A stretch of DNA of 64,000 bases from Amblyornis subalaris (taxonomy: Eukaryota; Chordata; Aves; Passeriformes; Ptilonorhynchidae). The translations under genes and the position numbers were made by a program. Shown here piece by piece: positions 20,881 through 31,993 of the stretch (positions are counted from its first letter, which is position 1; each line of letters opens with the position of its first letter). Location of the stretch: NCBI GenBank assembly GCA_018881555.1, contig JACAXG010000241.1, positions 5,277-69,276 on the forward strand. Direction: 5' to 3'. Under the pieces are notes generated by a model that was given only the letters and a program-made list of their open reading frames with translations, searched no databases and was not told where the DNA came from.

Positions 20881-22950
20881 TATGTCTGCCCACTGCCCTT
20901 TCGCGTTCTGAGCCACGGGCGCCCATGTGTTTTGAGGCTTTTGTGAGTATTCTTTAAGCCATTTCAGGGTGACCCGCTGGGTCGCGTTCCCTTTGTTGTG
21001 CCACGGCCGATTGCCGGGCGGTTTTTGTCGCTGCCCCCAGCGGGGATCCGCAGTCCGTGCCGGCTCTGCTGGTGCCGGGGGCGCAAGGCAGGGCCGCGGA
21101 TGCTGCGAGGCTGCCGCTCAGGCGGCCTTGGGGCCCGAGGAGCGGGCGCTGCNGTGCGGTGCCACGGGCAGATGCGACGGCGAGCGCGGGCGGCGGCTGA
21201 GGGAGCGGGCAGAGCCGATGGGCCCCNNNNNNNNNNNNNNNNNNNNNNNNNNNNNNNNNNNNNNNNNNNNNNNNNNNNNNNNNNNNNNNNNNNNNNNNNN
21301 NNNNNNNNNNNNNNNNNNNNNNNNNNNNNNNNNNNNNNNNNNNNNNNNNNNNNNNNNNNNNNNNNNNNNNNNNNNNNNNNNNNNNNNNNNNNNNNNNNNN
21401 NNNNNNNNNNNNNNNNNNNNNNNNNNNNNNNNNNNNNNNNNNNNNNNNNNNNNNNNNNNNNNNNNNNNNNNNNNNNNNNNNNNNNNNNNNNNNNNNNNNN
21501 NNNNNNNNNNNNNNNNNNNNNNNNNNNNNNNNNNNNNNNNNNNNNNNNNNNNNNNNNNNNNNNNNNNNNNNNNNNNNNNNNNNNNNNNNNNNNNNNNNNN
21601 NNNNNNNNNNNNNNNNNNNNNNNNNNNNNNNNNNNNNNNNNNNNNNNNNNNNNNNNNNNNNNNNNNNNNNNNNNNNNNNNNNNNNNNNNNNNNNNNNNNN
21701 NNNNNNNNNNNNNNNNNNNNNNNNNNNNNNNNNNNNNNNNNNNNNNNNNNNNNNNNNNNNNNNNNNNNNNNNNNNNNNNNNNNNNNNNNNNNNNNNNNNN
21801 NNNNNNNNNNNNNNNNNNNNNNNNNNNNNNNNNNNNNNNNNNNNNNNNNNNNNNNNNNNNNNNNNNNNNNNNNNNNNNNNNNNNNNNNNNNNNNNNNNNN
21901 NNNNNNNNNNNNNNNNNNNNNNNNNNNNNNNNNNNNNNNNNNNNNNNNNNNNNNNNNNNNNNNNNNNNNNNNNNNNNNNNNNNNNNNNNNNNNNNNNNNN
22001 NNNNNNNNNNNNNNNNNNNNNNNNNNNNNNNNNNNNNNNNNNNNNNNNNNNNNNNNNNNNNNNNNNNNNNNNNNNNNNNNNNNNNNNNNNNNNNNNNNNN
22101 NNNNNNNNNNNNNNNNNNNNNNNNNNNNNNNNNNNNNNNNNNNNNNNNNNNNNNNNNNNNNNNNNNNNNNNNNNNNNNNNNNNNNNNNNNNNNNNNNNNN
22201 NNNNNNNNNNNNNNNNCTTTGAGGATCTCTCCCTGCAGGCACCGGCTCGGGGTCCGTAGGGTCGGGGTGCGGTGGCGGGGGCTGCCCCGCTGGGCGCACT
22301 GGGAGCCGGGTGTGGGGCGAGCGTCCGTGCAGGTGCGGGCTGTGAGCCGGGCACGCTGTGCCTGCTGCGTGCGAGCGGAGCGGGGGTCCCGGCGGTGCGT
22401 GGGGAGGTGGGGGCAGAGCGGCTCTGTGCGCGGGTGTGCGCCAAGGTGCAGGGCCGTGTGTGTGGAACGGCACAGGACTATGTGTGTGCTATTGTGCTAG
22501 GGCACAGGGCTGTGTGGGTATAGAGGCTTTCTGCACCGCCCGGCTGTGGTGTCCAGGCTCGCCGCGGTGCTCGGGGTGGGGGGCGGTGCCCCTCGTGTGC
22601 GCGGTGGGAGCGGAGCCGGCGCTCTCGGTGTGCCCGGGCTGCCGGGGAGCGGGGCTGTGCGGGAAGGAAAAAGGCTCCGTGTGCGGTGAGGGGAAGGAGC
22701 TGCCGTCTGTGTGCGTGCTGGGGAGGGGGCTGTCTCAGGGAATCGGGCATTTGTGCCCTGTGTCGGTCTGTGCGTGCCCTAAGGATGGGGACTTGCAGTT
22801 GGTGTGCCCGGAGCAGGGTGTGCAGTGTGAGGGCAGCGCTTGAGTTGGCGCTCGGGNGAGTAAGAGCTCCGTGTTGTGGTTGGGATGTACCTTCAAGGGT
22901 GTCGGATCCCTTGCAGTGAAGCTGTATCCCCTGGGGTGTCGCGGTCCCAG
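20880..22950. promoter_or_regulatory. CpG-island promoter region of LRCH2, containing the N block
   Basis: GC- and CpG-rich sequence flanks the 990-base N block on both sides. LRCH2 exon 1 encodes a very Gly-rich, GC-rich N-terminus in mammals. No exon ending in the expected split Asp codon is visible in the flanks, so the exon and start codon are inferred to be inside the gap. To the right of the gap (22217-22950) the plus strand is strongly G- and GT-biased, as expected just downstream of a CpG-island start on the plus strand. Confidence 0.75.
21227..22216. other. Assembly gap (990 Ns), probably hiding LRCH2 exon 1
   Basis: A continuous run of N. Long frames reported across it are artefacts. 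About 110-120 N-terminal residues are missing from the visible LRCH2 product, compared with a recalled human length near 765. That fits one GC-rich first exon of about 350 coding bases. Confidence 0.9.
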
Positions 22951-25900
22951 CTCGTCAGGAAGATGGTTCCAAGTGCGGTTGCGAGGGATGTGTGAGCATC
23001 CAGCAGTGCGCGTGAAGAGCTTGATGTGTTCACCGTGTTGGTAAATGCTTGCATATCATGAGTGTGGGCCTGGATTTACNCAGGTTTTTAGGTGAAGTAA
23101 ACATGGAGACATTTTTCTATACAGTTCCTAGAAAACAAAGCTACATTTTCCATGGAGATTCTGTCGTACTGTGGCTTGTCTCTGATGTGCTTGTGGGTCT
23201 CTTTGCTGCTGGAGCAGTTGCTGAAAATGGATCATTTTGAATAATGTGGTGGAAGAAAATAATACTAGAGGCCCTGGATCTTTTGTTCAGAAATAGTAGT
23301 GGCTTTCCAAAATGTTGTTTGAGTGAATTAATGCTGTGGGGTTTTTTGTTTTGTTTTGGGGCTTTTCTTTCCCCATGGGTTATGAATAGCTGGTGTATTG
23401 TTTGAAATGGGAGACTGTCCATTGTGGTACCTGAAAATAAAAAGAGGTTTCACGAAATAATGGAAGCTGGAGTATTCCTTGTAGTAGCATAAATATGTAT
23501 TTAGCAATGTAGTTGGTCACTGCTTTGTGTAGCTATTCAATAACCAAAGCATTCAGAAAGAAAGAAGCATTGTAGGCATATAGGCAATCTATTATTAAAA
23601 AGACTTTCTGTATCCTGAAGCTGGTGCATCAAGGATATGTACTTTTTGTTTGCTTCTAATTATTGCTGTTTGCNTTTTGGTAGGGTTTTTTGTCCATTTA
23701 TTTTGGATCTCAGCATTTGAGCCATAGCTGTCTGCAGTGATCTTGTCTTTCTGTTTTAGGATGTAGTAGAGCCCAGTTACTCCCATCAGGATTGAATTGT
23801 TATTGTGAATGATGGTGTGAAAATGTTTTAAGGGCTGGTTCTGACAGAAATAGCTTTATTGCTTACTGCTCTNAAATCCTGTGCTGAAATAGTTGATNTG
23901 GGTCTGTGCAAGTACCATCTCGTAACAATCCTGATTTATTGTAGTCCTGTTTCATGAATGAATCCTGTGAAATACAAATTTTAGACATCTTTCAAAAGAT
24001 GCTTGTAAACAAAAGATCTGTAGTCTCTATTTTGACTTGATCTGTGGAGTGTTGTGGTAAGTGGTGTTCTGACGGTGAATCACAGACATCGGTGACAGTG
24101 TCAGTGTGGCCTGGAGCTTGATGGGGGATCAGCAGCTGCCTCAGAGGCACCAGTCAGGTAGTTATTGATGTTTCTGTAGCAGTTATCCCTGTTTCAGATG
24201 AAAATATCCCCATGAACAAGGTTCTAGATTGAGGCTGAGGCGTGGGAAGTGGGGGCTTGGGTCAGAAATCTTTGCACTGTTTCACTTTCTGTTCTCAGTC
24301 AGTGACTCTGAAATTCACTTCTGTGGTACTTGAAACGAATATTTAAAAAAACCAGCCTCTAACCAATGTGGATGTAAACAATTTCCTTTCCATATCACCA
24401 ACCCTTATGCAGTAGGATCTGCGGTGTTACTGTAAACCCAGAATATTCTGCTTTATATCAATGAAGTCAGCAACAGCAATGTTGAAGCTCAACTTCTGTT
24501 GATTTATCAAAAATAACTTGGGATTTTATTTTGCGTCTAACTTACGTAATAGCTTATCAGTGCTTAATTTGCAAATACTGTGGCATACTTTCTGCATCTT
24601 AAATTCTATGTCAAGAGCATAGTGACCGTATCTGGCTGTTTAGCTCTTTTTTTTTTGTTTTTAATGTGCATTGTCCTTGCAACACTTTGGCCAGGAAATC
24701 CTTATTTTATTATTTACCTGAATTTGTCTTCTGGCTGTTCAAGCAGATCTTGTGCTGCTGTTAATGAACTTCTGAAAAAAAANAAAATACTAATTCTTGT
24801 GGTATCAAGAGGTATCTTGAATATTCCAGTAATTTTATGTGTAATTTTGCTTGTGTCTGTATGAGCAACATTAGGCCCCCTGGCAGTTAAGTAATTGAGT
24901 CTATCACATCAGTGTAATCACAGTCTGCTTAGCTGAAGAGTTGTGTGCTTGCTGTTTTATTTTTTTAAAGATAGCTTCCTGTGCTATATTGTCGTACTGA
25001 ACTAAGTCAACCTGTGCCTTTAGCAATTCGCCCCCTTTTTAGTAAGCACTTTTTAAAAAGTGAATTTAGTAAATATGAAAAGTGCTTGGCTGCCANCTCC
25101 AGATAAATGCAGTGGTGCCATCAGGATTACTTGTTTATGGCTTTGTCACAACAGCTTNGATTCCCACTTTTTAATTCTGAGAGAACTTCCAAGCAATTAT
25201 AAGTAGGTGAGTGATTGCCTGTAAGTAGATGAATGTTGAAATTTCTCTTTTCTCACCACCTGCTTCCTTCTCTTAGCTGAGGGGTAACACCAGTGTATTC
25301 CAGTATGACTTGGAGAGTGAGCCCTCCTGTCATGGCCNGTAGCAGTCTCGGCGCAGCATTGTTCCAGACACCATTGGCAGCATTACTTGCGTGTCCTGTA
25401 CTTTCTTTACATCCTATTTCTGGCCCTTCTAAGGTATATAGTAATTCATGTGATTACAGATTAAACCCCAAAGCTTAATATTGAGTGTGAAATGCATAAG
25501 AATGTTAATTTATAATGCAGTTCTGCCTTTACCTTATGCACTTCTAAACCAGTTGTATTTTCCTTTCTGAATAGAATTATTTTGGGTGTTGGAGCCAATG
25601 TTGATTAAATTAAGGATGGCAGGTAACTGAAGAGCAACACCAAATCCAATATTCACCATAAGAAATTAGCATTCATATATGATGTATATCATAAATCTAG
25701 ATTACATTCTAGAAATCAAACACGTTGCAATCTCCTTCACATTTGAATGAAAAGAGAAACTTGGATTCTATGTTTTTTATGGCTAGTGTTTATGCTCTGA
25801 AGTATATCTCATTCCAAATCTGGAAGTGACACAGTTTATAAACAANCAATTGTGGAAATTCCCCACAGTGTTTTCACAGCCTGTCCAGAGTTTGGGCTGA

Positions 25901-28530
25901 GGGGAAATGAGTTGTGTGTGCTTGAGGCTTTCTTGCTGAACAACAGTAATGAGAATCCTTGTTAAGGATACTTAGTGTGATGGGCAAATTAGGAAAAGTC
26001 TCAGTTCACTGACTTGAAGTTAAAGCAGCTGATTATTACTGTTTGCCTGCCTAAAAGGATTGTGTTATGAAGAATACCACTTAGATCTTAATATTAAAAA
26101 ACCCCAATAAATGCAATGTTATAGCCTTATCTGAAATACTGACCTGCAAAAAACATGCTATGTGTAATTTTTTTACTTTTTGCCTTCTCTGCCCATCAAA
26201 ATTAAATTTGCCATTGCTTNGACTATTTTTGGGACTTGTAGTACCCAACATTTAACGTCTGTAATATTTCTGCCTTTGATCTACTCAGGAGCTTTTTTTG
26301 ATACATGTTTCTACTTTGTTACTGATTATTTGCAGAGGGGGCAAATTATTTAGGTGTGGATTGTATTGAAAAACCTTGTGTGGTACAGAAAAATGGAGTA
26401 GCTTTTGCTTTTTGAGATACTCTTTTTGGTGAAATGTATTTTCCTATTTGAGTTATGCAGCTTGGTTGGAGCTGATTCAAAAGTACATACTCATTTTGCC
26501 AGCAAGGCTGGCATTTAATGCTGAAATCTGTCCTTAGAAAAAGGTAACTAAATCAAGGCTGAAGGCTGGAGATCCACAGAAATTGTGAATACACTTGATA
26601 CTTTTTTTTTTGTGATAGAAGTTGTACATGACAGTGTGAAGAGACTTCTGTGTTCTCTGCTTTTCTGTGGCTGTCCAAAAGTCTAATGTTCATCATTCTT
26701 CCAGGTAGCCTGGGATTGTTTGCCACTTGCTAGGAGAATGTGCTGCCAGATCTGACAGGTCTAGAGAAGGTCGAGCACTTCTGGTGAAAATGAAAGTCTT
26801 ATTCTCTGATACAGAAGTGAAATAGATTTGTGCTTGGCAGACATGGTTATCACAAATGTGTTCCCAAGTGTCATTGTATGATTTCTGAAAAAAAACGGTT
26901 TTGTAGTTAAAAGGCTCGAAGGAANCCCAAACCCGATCCTCCCTGGGTGCTGAGCAGCAGGTGTAAGTGCACAGGGAGCAAATCCCTGACCATCTGGGTG
27001 TTAAACCAACACTCCTGCCGTTTGGCACTTTACCACGGTTTCAGTAGGTGGAAGCAGGATGTAGTGGACGAGAACTTGTTCTGTTGAAGACTGACCTAGA
27101 ACTAAAAAGTTTATGAGAGTGTTTGCTTCAAGTCATTACATGCAGTAATGAGAGATACTGGATAATTATTTTTAAGCTAATNGAAGTGGCTGCAGCCGTC
27201 CTTAAATGCTGCCATGAGGTCTGGCATGAGTAGGACAGAGTCAGCGGGAGGCAGCAGCAAATCAGAACAGATGCTGAAGTTGCTGCAGCAGGGGCCAGCG
27301 CGTCTCGGGAGAACAGGCTGGAATTGTTGCTAGACCGTGTTCACTCAGTGCTCATGGACTGTTGGTTTACCCGCTTCCTTCAGGTTTTTTTCTGCTTTGC
27401 TCTTAGTGCACTTGCCTTGTTTTCCAGTGTTCTTTGTCTTTCCAAAGATCAAATCGAAAAATGTTTCTGCTTAGTTTATCCAGTGACAAGCCATTTTATC
27501 TGCACAAGAGGTAAGTCATGTAGTAANCACTGGTTGCAGTAGGTTGGTTGTAGCTTCTGTCTCTGCCTCATGTCTATTTAGATTGTAAGCTCATGAGGAC
27601 AAAGGCTTGGATGTATGTTACTGAGCATACAGAGGTAGTGTAAGAGTCTTTCCTTGGGAGTTTTGTGTATATTCGAGGTATTCCTTAAGAAACCCAGGCT
27701 TTGCTTCACTGCCAAATGAGGATTACTTTCCCTTATATTACTTGTCTGTGAAACAGAAATTTGGAATTAAAAATTTTCAAAGCCAAAAAAGATATTGTCA
27801 GAATTAAACAGATAAGTAATGGCCCATTTAAGTGGGAGGAAGATGCCCTGCGCTGTAATATGCCAGCTTAATAAGTCTTACTGACTCATCAAGAAAATAC
27901 GTTTCACTCTTTCTGGTAATAAGGCATTTTAACGATTATAGTCTAGACTAAATACACAAGTGCCAAAACAAAAAAGCTTCCTGTGGGATTTTCTGCTTAC
28001 CACTTCAAACTCCAAAAGATTTGCAGAGACAAGACACCTTCAGTAGTGGAGAGGAAGATAATCCTGGATATGAAGTAATGTCCTTTTCAAGTGGTAGGTG
28101 AATTTACACCTTCATGTGCCAGACTGAGGAATGATCCTAGTGATGTGTTCTTTATTTTCCATTTAAATCATGCTGTGCTAAGATAGCTGAACACACTCCA
28201 GAGTTGGAGCAGTGTGTTATTTTCTGTTGGAAATGCCTGGATCTTTCTAATGTTGCAACATGGTGAAGAATTCCCTGAATTAATCTGTTGGGTTCACCCT
28301 CATGTTGCAAAATATGGAATATAAAATTTTTTTAAGAAAGGATGTTCTTTGTTGCTTTATCTTGGTATACTTTCAAGCCTACTCAGCAAGGAGGGGAATT
28401 TCATCCATGAAACAGATAGCAACTAACAGTCAAGCTCTAAGGGATGTCCAGGTGTTAGAAAAATANATTACTTGTTTTAGAATTGCCTTGTTAATATGTA
28501 GGGCTTGACATGCTGCAGTGATCTCAGATG

Positions 28531-29010
28531 TGTGGGGAGGTTAACAAGGCTTGGGAAGAAGGATGTACCACTGATAGTGGGCACAGAGAATGCAGAATTT
28601 AGGACCACAAGGACACTTGGCAGAACTCACAAGATAAGGATGAAACCAATAAAGCCAAGTCAGCAACAGTGCTGAATCAGCTCTGAGTGGTCAGAGCATT
28701 CTAGCATGGGCAGATCACAACACCAACTCATGGAGCACCAGCTCAGGTGAAGAGAAAGACCAGGCACATGAACGAGAAGCGAGAGAGTCATTAACCAATA
28801 GTAGAAAAGTGATTAATAAGAGAAATATGTAACTTGTAGCCAATGAACACTAATTCCTTTGTTTGCTAAAATGTATAAATAGTAAAAAGTTTTGGTAGTT
28901 GTTGCTTGATTTATGGAATAGCACTGAGCTCCCAGGCTTGCACAGCTCTGAAATAAATAATCAGTGCCTCTCTCGAGTGTGTAATTATTGGCTTGTTACA
29001 TACCAGGTAA
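28531..29010 (+). mobile_element. Solo-LTR-like retroviral element
   Basis: The segment has LTR architecture on the plus strand. It starts near TGTGGGGAGGTTAACAAGG, has a TATA-like TGTATAAATAG at about 28872-28882, and an AATAAATAA signal about 75 bases later. It then has a short U5-like tail (gtgtgtaattattggcttgt, tacataccaggtaaca). No retroviral reading frames flank it, so it would be a solo LTR. I could not find a clean target-site duplication, so both ends are approximate. Confidence 0.5.
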
Positions 29011-31399
29011 CAAACCTGATTTTATGGACGACACTGGCATTGGTGTGCAGCAGGTCACTACTGACATGCCCCCCAGTTGTTCCAGCCTTTAGATCAGAGC
29101 TTCTGGTTTAGTTTCTACTGGTACAAATTTCCAGAAAAACCTCACACACCTTAACCAACGTGTGGCGAGAGGAGGCAACTTACGTGAAAACCAGGAATTG
29201 CTTGAACAAAACCACCAATTTAGACATGTTCGATGTAGATGCACGCAGTGTAGACTGGGAGACTGGGCTCAGTGAGGGTGGGCTGGAACAGTGGGTTCCT
29301 TAAGGCTACCTTGATTTCAGAGCCAGTGTGCTGCATCTGATCAGTCCTTTCTCCCTGGCAGCAGAAGTCTGAGAGACAACTATTGGTCTGTTCCAGTTAC
29401 AGAAACGTTTCATTCATGGGAAAGAACTGTGGTTCAGTCTGACAGGGTGCTTTATTTTCTACTGAAGTCTCTAAAGTAATAAGAGTGTATTTTTAAAAAG
29501 GATTTTGTTTTTCTTCTGAAGTGCTGATTAGCATGAAAAGCCAAGATCTCAGAATCTCTCAAGCAGAGTTTCTGGTTGCCTGTACAACTCTCCCTCTGTA
29601 GTTGATGGGAAACCTCAATTATGTGGTTGTGTACAGGTTCTTTGTAATTTTAATTGCCCAGATCAAGTCTGTNACTAAACTTACGGGCATGGATAACCAT
29701 AAAGCAGGTATTTCCTAGCTCTTCAGTTGCTGGACGTAGAACCCAAATACCATTTTGATATCTGTTTGTAATACCTTTTCAAAAAACCAGAAGCTATTCC
29801 ATGCTGTCAAACACCCAGTTGAAAAAAAGTAAAAGCTGCTTGTAGCCACCTCACTTCTGGGGAGAGTTTTTCTTTCTTTTAAACAGAGGACAGACTGTGC
29901 TTCTACTTCACTTGAATATACACAACAGATAAAAATCGAGTTAAATATTTCTACATAAGCTTTTAAGAATAGACTTGAAATGTTTGTAGCTTTCATTGTG
30001 ACAATTTGTGGTCAGTGTAGTTTCCTGAGAGTTAGAGGGTTTTGGCAAGTATTATCAGTTTCCTCACTGTGGGTAAGAGCTGATGGGTGTTCAGTTTGTT
30101 CTGTGTAGTCCTTCACCGCAGCTCCTAATGTTGGAAAGCAAACTTTGATTTGTATGTGAAATACATAGTTGCGTGCAAAAATTATGTTACTGTAACTTTT
30201 TGACGTTCTTTGCCAGTAAGTTCTAAATTTTTGGTCTGCAGCTGAAATGGTTGCTCTTTATGTCAGTATGCACAATCATTCTACATCAGGATGTATTTTA
30301 ATTGTTCAGTACTTGATTTTGCAACGTAAGTAAATATGAAGAATTCTGATGTTTATTATTTAGTTAGCCAGGTTTTTCCTTTGAAGGGAAAATTTTAAAA
30401 CGTTGCTATGTTTAGCACCACCAGTCATGCGTTAAGATTGGAACTGTGAAGCTGCAAGTAGATATGCAGAGTTTGAGGGAAAAGCTGGAGGTGCTAGAGG
30501 CATCCCATTTGAGATGAGCTGGGGAAGCTTGAGTTCCTTTCTCCTGAGGCTCCTTCTCCAGTTTATTGAGAAACTAAGAAAGGCAGGAAGAGATCTGTCT
30601 CCCCTTACTAACCACAGAAATGGCACTTACCATGAACAGACCAATTTCATTGTTTGTATAACAAGGCTTTCTTCAGTCAGAGAATGACAGGGGTTTGTGG
30701 ACATTGACAGTTTGTGCCTCCTGGAATTACCACATGCAGGTGTTTCTGTAGTGTTTGAGACTTTTTTCTTCCCCAGAATCATCTTGCATCTGACAGACTA
30801 ATAAGTTTTACCCGTGTTCTGTGTGGTGATCTCAGATTTATGTTTAAATTGACTAAAAGAATATCTTTGGGATCAGGTCTGAACACTTTGACTTCTGTAG
30901 GACTAATTTTATAGTTACAGTTGTTCTTAGACTTTGATTGGCTTAGGCTAAGGCACTGCTAGAAAAGCTGGCTGGGAAGATCTGGATCTGTGATGAGTTA
31001 GGAGAGCAGTTCGGGTTTTGCAGGGTGGGGAATGTGGGGGTTTTTTGATGTATTTTTTTAATAACATTTTGGAGCATACAAAAGCCTCACACCTATATAC
31101 TAGATCAGCAGTATATTTTTATGAAAAATATTATAATATCAAGGTGAGGTTCAAGTGTAAATTTCCCAGCTAAGCCTTGTATTTCAAATTCAACATGTAG
31201 TGTATGTGAAGAGTGAATATAAAAACGATTGTAGTGGCTTAAATAAAAGGCCAGTCTGTTGTATCAGCATGCTTCTGACAGTAAGCAGTAATGCATCCTT
31301 AGGGAAAAGTGCAAAAAACAAGGCAAATGTGATGTTAGTACTACTTAACTACCTTGCTGCACACTGCTATAACCTGACAGCTTGAGCTTTTTGTTTTTC

Positions 31400-31993
31400 C
31401 TTTTGATCAAGGCTTAAATTTATACAAGATAAATTCTTCCTTCTTATAGCTTCCCTTCCAGCCTGACTGATTTCCTAAAATTCTTTCCTTTTGATCTTTC
31501 AATATATGGCTTTTTAATAATTTTCTTGCAGTAAGTACTTTACTTTTTCTGTCAAAAAAACCAAGCTGTAACCAACTTCTTCGTATTTTTCTAGTTCCTC
31601 TTTTAAATTTAACCTTAGTAATGGTGTACTTCTCACTTTTATTGTTCCTGCAGAGATGGTGTATTGAAATACCCTGTGATTCATGAGCAGGCATGGATAG
31701 TGTCTTCTATTTAGTTCTCACTTAACACTCCCACTGAGAGTTTTCCAGTCTAAACTGGTTAAGCGAAGGATTCCTATAATCTCACTTCTAGAGGAGTTGT
31801 CATCTTCAATCATCTGTGGTTCTGCATTTAGCAGCTTTCCTTGCTTCTCCAGTCTGTTAACCCTTACAAAACCATTCTCAAGTGCTAGCAGCTTGCTNTC
31901 ATGTCGAGTGAGATGAAAGCTGTCTTGTTTATAGAGGAAAACTATTCCTGAAGTTTCTTCCTTTTTTCTTACCGTATTTTCTTGGTCAGCCAT
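31400..31993 (-). pseudogene. Antisense intronless ORF pair, possible processed pseudogene of unknown parent
   Basis: On the minus strand two frames follow each other: 31993-31718 (91 codons, starting MADQENTVRKKEETSG) and 31694-31407 (95 codons, Lys/Arg-rich). A shift of frame gives a coiled-coil-like stretch (LNLKEELEKYEEVGYSLVFL) continuous in style with the first frame. The 3' side ends in an A-rich run (AAAAGGAAAAACAAAAAG at about 31387-31404). That pattern suits a decayed processed copy inserted antisense in LRCH2 intron 1. I do not recognise the parent protein, and chance frames in AT-rich DNA remain possible. Confidence 0.3.

Noticed and set aside
20954..22500. Four long frames of 417-500 codons spanning the N block
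   Set aside because: They are produced by reading Ns as open sequence; the flanking parts show no domain.
24580..24864. 94-codon frame with hydrophobic stretches resembling a small membrane protein
   Set aside because: T-rich DNA on the plus strand codes for Phe/Leu/Ile by default; no family match and no gene structure.
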